64,000 bases of DNA from Candidatus Nitrososphaera evergladensis SR1 (GTDB taxonomy: Archaea > Thermoproteota > Nitrososphaeria > Nitrososphaerales > Nitrososphaeraceae). A model generated the notes under the pieces. It had not been told where the DNA came from. It ran no database searches and saw only the letters and a list, made by a program, of their open reading frames with translations. A program made the position numbers and the translations under genes. Numbering within the stretch: the stretch's first letter is position 1; each line of letters begins with the position of its first letter. The stretch lies in contig NZ_CP007174.1 of assembly GCF_000730285.1 (NCBI RefSeq), positions 1,860,001 to 1,924,000 on the forward strand. The letters run 5' to 3'. Shown here piece by piece: positions 51,851 to 61,552 of the stretch.

Positions 51851-54484
51851 CTATGGTTTGTGTATGGGCAAAGTAAAGGCAAAAGTCGCTCCTTTTTCAT
51901 CATTAGAGCTGTTGTTGTTCTCCGCCCATATCCTTCCACCGTGAGCTTCGACGATGTTTTTTGCAATGAAAAGGCCAAGGCCCGTGCCTCCCCTTTCCCT
52001 GTCGGCTGAAAACTTGGTAAACAGCCTTGGAAGCACCTCTGCGCTTATCCCTGCTCCGCAGTCTTTGACTGATATAACAACTGCCATGCCATCATCATCG
52101 TCGCTATCCTTTCTGTCCGTCATAATTGTAATGACATCGCCTTCGGCTGAAAACTTGATTGCGTTTCTAATCAGATTAGAAATGACTTCAAACATTCGCA
52201 GTTTGTCGGCCTTGACAAGCAGCGGGATAGGATTTCCTGATTCATCCGATAATGGCTTGAATTGTATGTCTATGCTTTGACCTTGAGGAATCCAACTTTT
52301 GGCATCTGCAATCATGTTTTTCATCTTCTCATTGATGTCCATCACTTCCATATCCATCCTGAGCGTGCCTGCTTCAATCCTCGTGGCGTCCAGGATTTCA
52401 GAAGACAGCTTTTGAAGCCGCCTGGCGTTTCTGTCCATTATTGCCAGCTGCGTGGTTGTAAGTTCTACGTTGGCCGCATTGCCATTGGCAAATCTGCCTT
52501 TTAGCAGCTCGATTACTGCCAGAATTGGCTGGACAGGCGTCCTTAGTTCGTGCGCGGCAATGTTGATAAACTCGCGCTGCAACCTGTCTGATTCCTGCAA
52601 TTTTGCAACAAGGCGAGTTTCGAGCCAGAGGCTCTCAAATATCCTGGCATAAGAAAGGACGATGGATCTGCTGGTTGAAAAAACAGACGTTCCAACGGCA
52701 TCAGCAAAGCTTTCTTTCTCGTCATCTTTTAGCTCAATAACCAGCGATGTCCTATTGTCAATGATTACAACAGTCATTCTTGGAGCGCCTTCTTCTATTG
52801 CTTTTTGCGCGGGCTTGATTGAAAGATCGTTAACCAGGATGCCTTGCGATTCCAAGTCAATAATATCTTGCTTGTTCGCATCTTCTTTGGCGTAAACCAA
52901 CACCCTTACTCTTGTGCCTTTTTTTGATGACGCTTCTTTTAATGAACCGATTATCCCTATTCTTTTATCCCTTGCAAACGCGTTGGCTGTTGGCAGGATT
53001 AGCATGATTTCGTGACTGGCTTCGTTTACAATGGCCTTGTAGACGCGCTCTGTCTGGTACTGACTGGATATTACTTCAGTCTCTTCGTTGATCCCGGCTT
53101 CAATGTCTTGGATCCTTTTTCTGGCATCGGCTCCGCTTTTCCACAATTCTTCAAACACGGATTTGAAATGCTGGACATACAATGGCTCCGTGCTGGTCAA
53201 CAAGGTTTGAACCATCTTTCCGCCATCCATCGTCTCGATTGTGGCGTTGTACATTTTGTCGCTGACTGCAAAGTACATTGACGGCATGTTTTTCACGTGT
53301 CTTATTTCCATGCCAATGTCAAGAAATGTCTTGACAATGTCAATGCTGTCTTTATCGATAAACATAGCCCACCTGATGCCTTTATGCTTGTCGTTGGCCT
53401 TCTTTGCCATCAGCTTTTTGTAGATGCCAAAAAACTGGTTGTGGACGAGATGCAGTGCGCCAGTATTTGCGGCAACCATTACTTCGCCAGAGTTATCATG
53501 CAGCGCGATGATTCTGCCGCGGATATCCTCGAGATCCTTCAGGACTTTGGTTTCTACAGGAAATAATATTCCTTCTTCAATTTCCCTGATTCTCTGCTCC
53601 GCAGGAATCGCCTTTTTCCAAAAGCTGTCAAAGATGTATTGCTGCTGCTCCACCATTTCCTTTGAGTTGCTATACATCAACGCTGGCACGGGCTGGGCCT
53701 CGATTACAGTGGTGGCCGAGATATACTCTGTTTCGCTGACTCCGAAATTGCCGTAAAATCCGTCCACATGGCGCACTTGCGCATATTCCATCAGCTTTTT
53801 GCAATAAGGGAGATTGTCACGGGTTATCTCTGTTACCCATCTTGTCTTGACGCCTCTCTTTTTCATGTTCTCATAGGCATCCTTGAATACTGAGATAGCA
53901 ATAGACGGCGCGGTTGAATTCGCGCAGGCGTCCATCCTTTCACGGCAATTGAGAAAAAAATGCATCACCCTTTCTGTCGTATCTTTTGCCTCGCGCAGCA
54001 CTTCAGTCTTGGTAGCTGGTATATTTTCTTCCAGTTCTCTTATCTTCTGCTCCGCGGGAATTGCGTTGCTCCAAAATATGTCAAAAATATTCTGTTGCTG
54101 CTCCACCAGCTCCGGCATGTTGCTATAGACAACTACATCAAATGGTTCTGAAGCCAGGCTTTGCTTGAAAGCTCCGGCATATTCGGACTCGCTGACTGCA
54201 AAGCTTCCAGTTATCCCCGCTAAATGTCGAAGCTCTGCGACTTCCATTACTTTTTTGCAGCGTTCAAGATTTTCTTTTGTTATCTCTGTAAGATACCTTA
54301 TCTTGACCCCTCTTGCCTTGCCATCAAGATAGCCTTTTCGAAGTTTGTCGCTGGCGGAAAGTGTGGGTATTGTCTTATCCGCACAAACGCACCACGTTTT
54401 CTTGGCATTTGATTGAAACCGTCGTATGGCCTTGATCGTATTTTCGACACCATAGAACACTTCGGTCTTGACATCAGGCTCCAA
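51851..54484 (-). CDS. Soluble histidine kinase with TrmB-like sensor repeats
   Basis: 877 residues, no transmembrane segment. Four tandem sensor units (about 1-150, 155-305, 310-465 and 470-625): the first two share ETSEY-like SFAVSESEY (94-102) and NFGVSETEY (246-254), linked by VEQQQ-IFD-FW-AIPAEQ-I; the third has MYFAVSDKMY (403-412). Then a HisKA domain with phospho-acceptor H645 (AAHELRTPVQPI), N-box NLIRNAIKFS, G1 DCGAGIS and G2 GTGLGL. The repeats resemble the TrmB-type sensor domain. Starts TTG 54484; likely signals to the receiver at 51332. Confidence 0.85.
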   Translation of the reverse strand: MEPDVKTEVFYGVENTIKAIRRFQSNAKKTWCVCADKTIPTLSASDKLRKGYLDGKARGVKIRYLTEITKENLERCKKVMEVAELRHLAGITGSFAVSESEYAGAFKQSLASEPFDVVVYSNMPELVEQQQNIFDIFWSNAIPAEQKIRELEENIPATKTEVLREAKDTTERVMHFFLNCRERMDACANSTAPSIAISVFKDAYENMKKRGVKTRWVTEITRDNLPYCKKLMEYAQVRHVDGFYGNFGVSETEYISATTVIEAQPVPALMYSNSKEMVEQQQYIFDSFWKKAIPAEQRIREIEEGILFPVETKVLKDLEDIRGRIIALHDNSGEVMVAANTGALHLVHNQFFGIYKKLMAKKANDKHKGIRWAMFIDKDSIDIVKTFLDIGMEIRHVKNMPSMYFAVSDKMYNATIETMDGGKMVQTLLTSTEPLYVQHFKSVFEELWKSGADARKRIQDIEAGINEETEVISSQYQTERVYKAIVNEASHEIMLILPTANAFARDKRIGIIGSLKEASSKKGTRVRVLVYAKEDANKQDIIDLESQGILVNDLSIKPAQKAIEEGAPRMTVVIIDNRTSLVIELKDDEKESFADAVGTSVFSTSRSIVLSYARIFESLWLETRLVAKLQESDRLQREFINIAAHELRTPVQPILAVIELLKGRFANGNAANVELTTTQLAIMDRNARRLQKLSSEILDATRIEAGTLRMDMEVMDINEKMKNMIADAKSWIPQGQSIDIQFKPLSDESGNPIPLLVKADKLRMFEVISNLIRNAIKFSAEGDVITIMTDRKDSDDDDGMAVVISVKDCGAGISAEVLPRLFTKFSADRERGGTGLGLFIAKNIVEAHGGRIWAENNNSSNDEKGATFAFTLPIHKP

Positions 54485-54682
54485 ACTCGTGTACTAACTA
54501 GGTTCAGTGAGAGCAAGATATAAGATCTTGTGACTAATTGTTCTAGGCCAAGGACGCATACATACACGCAAGCGTGTACACAACTAGTTACTGTCGTAAA
54601 TGCAGACGTACATATACACACACCACGTATGCGGGCGGATTACCCGTTCTAATTCCTACTATTATTATTTAAACAATAAAAG

Positions 54683-54832
54683 TCAGGTGGTTTCAAGTTT
54701 TGTCACGACTTGAGAAAATCCACAATCCGTACACACCACCTTGGTGCCTGCAACGGTCCTGTCGCGAACTTCATGTACAGTCTTTGTATGGCACTTTATG
54801 CAAAGCCTGTTTACGGTCTCGGGTTTTGCCAT
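54683..54832 (-). CDS. Small zinc-ribbon protein
   Basis: 49 residues from ATG 54832 (MAKPETVNRLCIKCHTKTVH), with C-x2-C twice (CIKC, CTDC) enclosing a GTKV hairpin. A longer frame starts at 54910, but the first 26 residues look unrelated. It resembles small archaeal RNA- or ribosome-associated ribbons. Function not known. Confidence 0.65.
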   Translation of the reverse strand: MAKPETVNRLCIKCHTKTVHEVRDRTVAGTKVVCTDCGFSQVVTKLETT

Positions 54833-54934
54833 TCTCCCATTAACGGTTGTATGTACTGCCACATTAACTTTAAGGCGCAAGCATGAAATAAGGACAAAAG
54901 AGCAAGGCACCTACGCACACACGCACTACTTCGT

Positions 54935-55088
54935 GGAGGGGTAGCGAAGCCCGGTCAAACGCGCAGGACTCAAGATCAGATGCGCGCACAGGCGACATCA
55001 TTTACTCCCGCAACACCGACACACGAGCGCGGGATGGGTGATCCCGTCCCTCAGGGGTTCGTGGGTTCAAATCCCACCCCCTCCACCA
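54935..55088 (+). tRNA. tRNA-Leu (anticodon CAA) with canonical 66-nt intron
   Basis: Acceptor GGAGGGG (54935-54941) pairs with CCCCTCC (55078-55084), then A and encoded CCA. D stem GCG/CGC, anticodon loop CTCAAGA (anticodon CAA, bases 54971-54973), long variable arm as in class II tRNA, T arm GTGGG-TTCAAAT-CCCAC. The intron 54975-55040 follows base 37. The junction fits bulge-helix-bulge: bulges AGA and TGA, central helix CTCA/TGGG. The mature form is 85 nt; base pair 28-42 (A-C) is a mismatch. Confidence 0.93.
54975..55040 (+). other. Canonical archaeal tRNA-Leu intron
   Basis: 66 nt inserted after base 37, the standard position. It contains a GC-rich hairpin (GCGCGC and GCGCG segments) that would place the bulge-helix-bulge correctly for the splicing endonuclease. 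Confidence 0.85.
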
Positions 55089-55113
55089 CATTCCTTTTAA
55101 AAAAATAAAAAAC

Positions 55114-55130
55114 AAAGGTTCAAATCCTTT
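55114..55130 (+). other. T-arm-like hairpin downstream of tRNA-Leu
   Basis: AAAGG-TTCAAAT-CCTTT is a perfect 5-bp stem with a 7-nt loop identical in form to a tRNA T-arm. It sits 26 nt after the CCA of tRNA-Leu, inside an A-rich stretch, and shares 11 nt (GGTTCAAATCC) with it. Possibly a tRNA fragment left by integration or duplication; the rest of a tRNA is not seen. Confidence 0.45.
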
Positions 55131-55149
55131 TTTTGGCCCACCCAAAAAC

Positions 55150-55641
55150 GTGGCGCGCAAGTCGGCAGTCCTCATCCCGGTCATAATCGCCGCCGTGGCA
55201 GTGGGTGGGCTTGGGCTTGTGTTTATCCCGCAGGACATCAAAAACAGAAGCCCGGATTTTCCAAAGGGCACGGTGCGCATAAACGACGACGTGATAACGG
55301 TCGAGATTGCGCAGTCGATTGCAGAAAAGCAGCGCTGGCTCACTTTTAGGCAGGACATGCTGCCAACTGACACTGCCATGCTGTTGAAGTACGACAAGCC
55401 CGACCTCTACGACATATGGATGCTCAACGTAAACTATAACCTTGACCTGATATGGTTTGACAAGGATGGCAACGCAGTCTATATGAAAAAAGACGTTCCG
55501 CCGTGCGGAAACGTGCTTGACCAGCAGGGCTGCACGTACAAGACGACCAAGCCAGCGATGTACATTTTGGCAGGGACCGCAGGGTTTGCAGACGCGCACA
55601 GAATAGACATTGGCACCAAGATGAACATCATCTCAGCCTGA
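55150..55641 (+). CDS. DUF192-family anchored protein
   Basis: 163 residues. N-terminal anchor (SAVLIPVIIAAVAVGGLGLV), then DUF192 with VEIAQSIAEKQRWLTFRQDM, LLKYDKPDLYDIWMLNVNYN, LDLIWFDKDGNAVYM. The frame starts GTG at 55150. The domain is exported in many archaea and bacteria; role unknown. Two Cys (CGNVLDQQGC) could form a disulfide outside the cell. Confidence 0.85.
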   Translation: MARKSAVLIPVIIAAVAVGGLGLVFIPQDIKNRSPDFPKGTVRINDDVITVEIAQSIAEKQRWLTFRQDMLPTDTAMLLKYDKPDLYDIWMLNVNYNLDLIWFDKDGNAVYMKKDVPPCGNVLDQQGCTYKTTKPAMYILAGTAGFADAHRIDIGTKMNIISA

Positions 55642-55800
55642 TTATTATTATAATAACAATATTGTTCAGGATTTTCTGCACGAGAATGTTATATTTTACT
55701 TTCATATCAAGAGCGAGAGGAGAAGGACGGGCGCCGGCCATTGGAAGTCAGAAGGTGGCGCGGAGTGGCCGGCGCCCAGTTTGTTTGTGTGTTTATGCAG

Positions 55801-56478
55801 CTAGCCCAATTCAACCACCGTGTCAGAGATCGATGGAACCATCCTCTTTACAGAGAGGAGCGCACCGGTGGGCACGATTACTTCGGTATTGACGGTGTCC
55901 AGCGAAGTCGGCCGGTCGCTATTTTTGAACATCATGAGCACCACGGCGTTCTCACCGATGTCAAGGATGGAATTGTTGTTCTTGTTGACGGTAAAGTAGA
56001 CTATGGCAGATGTCTCGTTCAGGCCGTTCCCAGCCCACGGAAGCTGGTTTATCATGCCGGCGTTTTTGGCTGCCACGATGGCTGCCGTGCTGTTGGAGTA
56101 TGTGCCGTTTGTGAGTATTCCCCTGTAGGTGCTCTCAAAGACGAGGTTCTTGCTGTAGTACCTTATGGCGGTGTTGCCTGTCTCGACGTTTACAGACTGT
56201 CCGCCTGGCGAGACCTTTATGGGCACGGCGTAGTAGGTGAGCCTGTTCTGCGTAACGTTTCCGTGGCCCGTCACTCCGCCCGTGATTTCCATTGCGCTGC
56301 TTGCCTCGTCCAGTCCTGACGCAATCGTAGTCTTTGCCTTTTGCGTGGTTGAGAAACCCATGTTCAAGATGACAAACGAGAGAGCTGCTGCCACCATGAC
56401 AAAGGCGATCAGCACTATTGCGGATTCAATGCCGATCACGCCACGCCTGAGCTTTTGCCTTTGTTTTGACTTCTTCAT
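55801..56478 (-). CDS. Archaellin (flagellin) subunit
   Basis: 225 residues. The class III signal peptide ends RRG, cut before VIGIESAIVLIAFVMVAAAL, the conserved archaellin N-terminal helix; the rest is a Thr/Asn/Ser-rich globular part, with NGT/NST sequons usable for N-glycosylation. It forms the archaellum filament after processing by FlaK/PibD. ATG 56478 follows TATA-like GCTTAATTC (reverse, about 56503-56511), i.e. nearly leaderless. No other arl genes are in the window, but chemotaxis genes follow. Confidence 0.92.
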   Translation of the reverse strand: MKKSKQRQKLRRGVIGIESAIVLIAFVMVAAALSFVILNMGFSTTQKAKTTIASGLDEASSAMEITGGVTGHGNVTQNRLTYYAVPIKVSPGGQSVNVETGNTAIRYYSKNLVFESTYRGILTNGTYSNSTAAIVAAKNAGMINQLPWAGNGLNETSAIVYFTVNKNNNSILDIGENAVVLMMFKNSDRPTSLDTVNTEVIVPTGALLSVKRMVPSISDTVVELG

Positions 56479-56671
56479 ATGGCACTGGATTAGGGCTCTG
56501 CAGAATTAAGCTCAAGTATGTACTCCAGAACGAGCTAAAAAAGGCAGGTCCTACCACCACTACTCTCGCAACAGGCTCTGCTGCGCCTTGTGCGCGGACG
56601 CTCGTCGCATGTATATGAATATTCATGCAAACCTTGTAAAATGCGGATAGCCACCGAGAAAACATACCGGC

Positions 56672-58360
56672 GTGTCGCTTGAAAATGTTACCAAAAGATT
56701 TGTAGATCTTGGACTCTCTGAAGAAGAGGCTGCGGTCCTAAGAGACCTGTACCTGGCAGGAGAATCCAAGGCAGGAGACCTTGCAAGGTCGTCTGGGCTT
56801 GCCAGGATAAAGGTATACAGGATACTTGACAGGCTGCAAGAAATGAGCATAGTAGAGTCCACCATGGGCAGACCGGTCATTTTTTCTGCCATTCCTCCGG
56901 ACAGCGCAATTGAAAGGCTGATAGAGCATGCGGCAAGGAAGCTAGAGACGATGCAGGTCGCACGTGAGGAGGTCATGAAGGAGCTTGCCCGGTTCAAGCT
57001 GCAGGCAAGGCCGCAGATTGAGGCCAAGTACAGGATAATCCAGGGCAAGCAGCAGATCTATCCGTGGATAGCCAAGATGGCCGCCTCTGCCGGCACGGAA
57101 ATCCTAGCATATATCGAGCGGGAGGATCTGAGAAAGATCTACTACACGGACGTTCTTGAGGAGCTTTCAAAGGCAAGAAAGAGGGGAGTAAAGGTCAGGA
57201 TACTGACAGACGTAGACTACTCGCTTGCAGCGACTGTCAAGGACTACGCTGGATATGCAGACATCAGACACACCAGGATTCCCGGAATGAGCATCCTGCT
57301 CGTCATTGACGAATCAGAGCTTGTGGTGTCGGCCACGACGAGGGCAGAAGGGGCGTCAGACGTGGCCCTGTGGATGAACGGCAAGAATTTTGTGGCAGGA
57401 ATAAAAGGACTCTTGGGCGAAAGCTGGGAAAACGCCATCAGCGCCCAGACAAGGATAAACATCATGAAGGAAGGGGGCAAGGCCCTCCAGGACATCCTCA
57501 TAGTCAGGGGCACGCAGTCGATAGGCGAGTTCTACAAGGGTATGCTTTCAAGGGCCAAAAAGAAGGTGTTGCACGTCTCTGTTCCGTACGATACCGAGTT
57601 TTTTGGACCCCTTGCAAGCGATGCGCTTGCGTGGGCGGGCAGAAAGGTGGACATGCAGGTCCTGACTGCAATCGACAACTCATCCCTTGGCGACGTAAAA
57701 GACCTTGGCGGCAACAAGTGCAAGGTCCGGCACATAGACGCAAAGGCAGGGGTCAACATCACAATCGTCGACGGAGAGGAAGTCATGCTTACGCCGGCGG
57801 CCGGAGGAGCGAAGAGCCGCAGCCAGAGCGCGATATGGTCAAACGTGCGCGACTATGTCGAGCATTACAGGATAATGTTTGACAACCTCTGGTCTTCTTC
57901 ATCAACTGAAATGGCTGACAGGATAGCGCTTGTGGAGGCACAGGCAAAGGCCGAAGAGATGGCATTGCAAATGCGCCGGACGCTTGAAAGCGCGGGCTTT
58001 AAGATTCAAAAGGCGATAAAAGGCACAAGCGGCCTTGTGCACGAGTTTTCCATCGTGGCTGCTGCAGGAGAGCACGACGCGGCCGCTGCTGCCGTCGTAG
58101 TCGACATAGCCGGTATTGAAAAGCCCGACCTGCAGACGGCAGTGATAGGATTTGTCGTCAAGTGCATGGACATAAAGGCAGACCACAAACTCCTAGTCAC
58201 GCTTTTTGACCCTGCACAGGTGCAGGCGCCAGCAAGGTCCCTCAACAGCGATATCACGATTGCAAGTGCACAAGACGCCGAAAAGACGCTCAGAAAGATG
58301 CTGGGAATGAAGCAGCAGCCTAAACAACAGCAGATTACCACGACAGCATTAATTGATTAA
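56672..58360 (+). CDS. TrmB-type regulator with two sensor repeats and extra C-terminal domain
   Basis: 562 residues, GTG start. N-terminal winged HTH (LGLSEEEAAVLRDLYLAGES, LARIKVYRILDRLQEM), then two sensor units (about 115-260 and 270-420; the second with VLHVSVPYDTEFFGPLA and KCKVRHIDAKAGVNITIVDG), and a C-terminal part (about 440-545, GFKIQKAIKGTSGLVHEFSI, AAVVVDIAGIEKPDLQ) not found in simple TrmB. It lies between the archaellin gene (divergent) and the chemoreceptor gene, so control of motility is suggested, not shown. Confidence 0.8.
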   Translation: MSLENVTKRFVDLGLSEEEAAVLRDLYLAGESKAGDLARSSGLARIKVYRILDRLQEMSIVESTMGRPVIFSAIPPDSAIERLIEHAARKLETMQVAREEVMKELARFKLQARPQIEAKYRIIQGKQQIYPWIAKMAASAGTEILAYIEREDLRKIYYTDVLEELSKARKRGVKVRILTDVDYSLAATVKDYAGYADIRHTRIPGMSILLVIDESELVVSATTRAEGASDVALWMNGKNFVAGIKGLLGESWENAISAQTRINIMKEGGKALQDILIVRGTQSIGEFYKGMLSRAKKKVLHVSVPYDTEFFGPLASDALAWAGRKVDMQVLTAIDNSSLGDVKDLGGNKCKVRHIDAKAGVNITIVDGEEVMLTPAAGGAKSRSQSAIWSNVRDYVEHYRIMFDNLWSSSSTEMADRIALVEAQAKAEEMALQMRRTLESAGFKIQKAIKGTSGLVHEFSIVAAAGEHDAAAAAVVVDIAGIEKPDLQTAVIGFVVKCMDIKADHKLLVTLFDPAQVQAPARSLNSDITIASAQDAEKTLRKMLGMKQQPKQQQITTTALID

Positions 58361-58599
58361 GTGGGTTCGTGTGCATATTTTTGCACGCGTTTGCATGTAT
58401 GTCCGTACGGATTTTGACACAATCCCCGTTTTATCCTTGGGCCCGTAAATCATAGACGATATTACGCCATGAGTAAAGCCAGTCTCAAAGATACCATCGT
58501 ACATCATCATAGACAACAACACGAAAAAATATCACGACAACAACGACAGCAACACGTTTTTGGGCTCAACGCCCTGCGTAAGGGAGGCGGGCACGAATA

Positions 58600-60879
58600 A
58601 TGAAGAATCCTCTTTCTCACAGCCTGAACGGGCGTCTGATCTCCCTCTTTGTAGCAATGTCCGTAGTTCCGCTAGTGGCAATCGCCATGCTCAGCTTCAA
58701 CGCCGCCCAGGGAGCACTGAGTAACAAGATAAGCAACGAGCTGCATTCGCTTGCGGTAAGCAGGGCAGAGGCAGTGGAAATCCTGAACGAAATGCGCGTA
58801 CAGCAAGCGTCAACCTTTGCCGCAGGAGAAAAGGTACAAGACCTGTTCCAGCTCTACAATGCCAAAGAAGCAGGGACTGGCGTTGACGAATCGCAACTGA
58901 AAGAGGCATCGAACACCCTTCTTGGCGAATTTTCCGAGTTCAAGGAAGCGACAGGAGGAAACGACGGATTCTACAAGATAAAGATGGTTTCAATGAAGGG
59001 CACGGTATTCTTTTCCTCCGACAGTTCAGAGGTAGGAAAGAACCTTGCGCAGGATGCGACCTTCCAAAAGGCAAAGCAGCAGCCGGTGTCGTTTGTAGAG
59101 TACGACGCAGACAAGAAGGAGGGCGCCCGCACGGTACTGGTCCCGGTGACCGCACACGGCGGACAGGACGTAATAGGCGTGGTGTACACCAGCGTGCCAA
59201 CCCACGTTGCATCGCAAATTCTTCTGAACAGGGAGGGTCTTGGCGAAACTGGCGAGACGTACCTCGTAAACAGCGAGGGCCTGATGATATCAGAGTCAAG
59301 GTTCGTCCAGGGGGCCGCATTTAACCAGAGGGTCAACACCCTGCCAGTCACGGAGTGCTTTGAGAAAGGCACAACTGTAAACGGCATCTACCCAGACTAT
59401 AGGGGAATACCAGTCTATGGCGCCTCGGCTTGCGTAAAGGAAGCAGGCATGGTGCTGCTTGCAGAGTATGATGTCGCAGAGATCAACGCGCCAATCACGC
59501 AGCTACAGAACCAGTACCTCCTGCTTGGAGGGCCTATAATGGGAGCAGTAGGCGTCGCGGCGTTTTTCATTTCGCGGTCGATTTCAAGGCCAATAGCCGT
59601 CATCAGCAAGGCGGCGCAGCGTGTAAGCGAGGGCAACCTGACCGTAAAGATGGGCGAAATAAGGTCCAAGGACGAGATCGGCGTGCTTTCCAAGTCGTTT
59701 ACCGACATGGTCGCAAGCATACGCGAACTTGTGAGGCAGGCCCAGGACAATTCAATCACCATCTCATCCACTGCAGAGCAGATGGCCGCGTCGACCGAGG
59801 AAGTGAACGCATCCATCAACCAGGTATCAACTAGCGTACAGCAGATCGCAAAGGGAACGCAGGACCAGGCCAAGAGGCTTGAAGAGAACAACAGGATCGC
59901 AGAAGATCTAAGGACTACCATGAAAGGCGTGTCCAGGTCAGCAGAAGAAGTCGCAGGGCAGGCCATGCAGACAGGCAAGACGGCGCAGGCAGGCCAAACG
60001 GCCGCTTCTGACGCGGCACAGAGGATGACAAAGATACACGACTTTGTCAGCAAGGCAGTATCAGACATCAAGGGAATAAGCGAAAAGTCTGCCCAGATTG
60101 CATCTGCCCTTGGCGTCATCAACACCATCTCTGACAAGACCAACCTTCTTGCCCTAAACGCCGCCATAGAGGCTGCCAGGGCAGGAGAGGCGGGCAAGGG
60201 CTTTGCCGTCGTGGCAGACGAGGTAAAGCGCTTGGCCGAAGGGTCGCTCAAGGCATCTGAAGAGATAGCCAAGCTGGTAGACGAAATCAAGACGACCATC
60301 GAGGCGTCGGTGCAGAACATCGAGTCCGGCTCCAAGGAAGTGTACGAGGGAACAGACATCATAAACAGGGCCCTCTCGTCCCTTGAGGCCATATCCACGG
60401 AGGCGCTGCAGACTGCCAAGAGGGTTCAGGAAATAGCGTCGAGCACCCAGAACCAGGTCAGGGCGGCTGAAAACGTCACCAAGCTGACCGCAGAGGTGGC
60501 ATCAGTTGCCGAAGAAACCGCAGCCTCGGCAGAAGAGGTTTCAGCGGCGACAGAGCAGCAGACGGCCAGCATGCAAGAAGTCACAAACGCGGCGCAAGAG
60601 CTTGCCAAGATAGCCGAAAAGTCGCAGGGTCTGATAACCAAGTTCAAGACCGACCACGCGGATGACGAGCAGCAAGAAAAAGAAGAAAAAAAAGCAACCG
60701 CCTCTTCCGTCCCTGCTGCCTCTGCTGCTGAAGAAACAGCCAAGTCAGGAGGACGCAAGCCGCTCAAGCTAAAGGCTCCTTTTGTAGTAAAGAAGGAGGG
60801 CCAGAAGCCCATGCTTGGCCAGATCAAAGTATTACATGGAAGGGGAGGAGATAAGGAAGAAGAAGAAGCAGTGAACTAG
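58600..60879 (+). CDS. Methyl-accepting chemotaxis protein, dCache type
   Basis: 759 residues: TM1 at about 10-35, an extracellular Cache-type sensor (about 36-300), TM2 at about 303-326, HAMP ([20 protein letters not shown]), and a long coiled-coil signalling domain with hairpin tip [20 protein letters not shown] near 507-530. The tail is Lys/Glu rich. It senses small molecules outside and controls CheA through CheW (downstream). GGAGG lies about 15 nt before the ATG; the upstream 239 bp (58361-58599) hold no other gene. Confidence 0.95.
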   Translation: MKNPLSHSLNGRLISLFVAMSVVPLVAIAMLSFNAAQGALSNKISNELHSLAVSRAEAVEILNEMRVQQASTFAAGEKVQDLFQLYNAKEAGTGVDESQLKEASNTLLGEFSEFKEATGGNDGFYKIKMVSMKGTVFFSSDSSEVGKNLAQDATFQKAKQQPVSFVEYDADKKEGARTVLVPVTAHGGQDVIGVVYTSVPTHVASQILLNREGLGETGETYLVNSEGLMISESRFVQGAAFNQRVNTLPVTECFEKGTTVNGIYPDYRGIPVYGASACVKEAGMVLLAEYDVAEINAPITQLQNQYLLLGGPIMGAVGVAAFFISRSISRPIAVISKAAQRVSEGNLTVKMGEIRSKDEIGVLSKSFTDMVASIRELVRQAQDNSITISSTAEQMAASTEEVNASINQVSTSVQQIAKGTQDQAKRLEENNRIAEDLRTTMKGVSRSAEEVAGQAMQTGKTAQAGQTAASDAAQRMTKIHDFVSKAVSDIKGISEKSAQIASALGVINTISDKTNLLALNAAIEAARAGEAGKGFAVVADEVKRLAEGSLKASEEIAKLVDEIKTTIEASVQNIESGSKEVYEGTDIINRALSSLEAISTEALQTAKRVQEIASSTQNQVRAAENVTKLTAEVASVAEETAASAEEVSAATEQQTASMQEVTNAAQELAKIAEKSQGLITKFKTDHADDEQQEKEEKKATASSVPAASAAEETAKSGGRKPLKLKAPFVVKKEGQKPMLGQIKVLHGRGGDKEEEEAVN

Positions 60880-60921
60880 GGGTAAAATAACCACAGTCCC
60901 TTTTTTCCGCAGTGCCAGGAA

Positions 60922-61128
60922 TCAGGCGTCGCTTGAAAGCCTGGCACTATTGCGGTATTCCACGATTGCTTCTCGTATTGAATCAAGAAGGTGCTTTAGC
61001 GCAGAATTTGAAAGCAGATAAAATTCGTCCACAGGAATGCCCAGCTGCCTGAACTCCTGGTACATCATTTCCCGCTCACCGCTACTGTTACCACTATTAC
61101 CATTTTCTTTCATCATCAATGCAGGCAA
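60922..61128 (-). CDS. Possible small acidic helical protein
   Basis: 68 codons in the frame (TTG 61128; ATG at 61116 or 61113 gives about 63). YQEFRQLGIPVDEFYLLSNS, ALKHLLDSIREAIVEYRNSA are helical. Codon use is normal; there is no family. It lies on the reverse strand between the MCP gene and the next. Confidence 0.45.
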   Translation of the reverse strand: MPALMMKENGNSGNSSGEREMMYQEFRQLGIPVDEFYLLSNSALKHLLDSIREAIVEYRNSARLSSDA

Positions 61129-61185
61129 CCAACAAAATCGTATATTTGAATTTTATTATAGTATTCTCTATAACAAACCCGTACA

Positions 61186-61419
61186 CTAGACATGCCACTT
61201 CAAGTAGCACGACTCGTCGCTTGTCTGGGCCACATAGTCCCGGCAGTCCATGCTCGCCCGGAACTTTAGAGCGACAAACGCGACGGGGTTGCTCTGAGTA
61301 TCTAGGCCCAGCCTGGCCGCCAGGTCGGCCATATGGTACATGGCTGTAAAGAACGTGTAAAACCCAAGGATGCAGTAGGCGACAAGGTACAGAATCCCAC
61401 GGGAGGCGCTCTTTCTCAA
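61186..61419 (-). CDS. Small membrane protein
   Basis: 77 residues with one or two hydrophobic segments (GILYLVAYCILGFYTFFTAM), TTG start at 61419, and a TATA-like AAGTATATAACA (reverse, 61454-61465) about 40 nt upstream. No family. Charge pattern fits a short integral protein. Confidence 0.45.
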   Translation of the reverse strand: MRKSASRGILYLVAYCILGFYTFFTAMYHMADLAARLGLDTQSNPVAFVALKFRASMDCRDYVAQTSDESCYLKWHV

Positions 61420-61552
61420 TGTACTTGTACGTATGTTTTTTGACAGCCCAATTGTTATATACTTTTTTACCGGGCCACTTGCGCGCGGCGGTTGTCAAAC
61501 CGTATTAGACATACTTTTCTTTTAATCGCCATTTGTCTACTGCCAACCTTAT

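Noticed and set aside
59415-60419. 334-codon reverse frame opposite the chemoreceptor
   Set aside because: Ser/Ala/Met-rich antisense of a receptor whose forward frame has all domain motifs.
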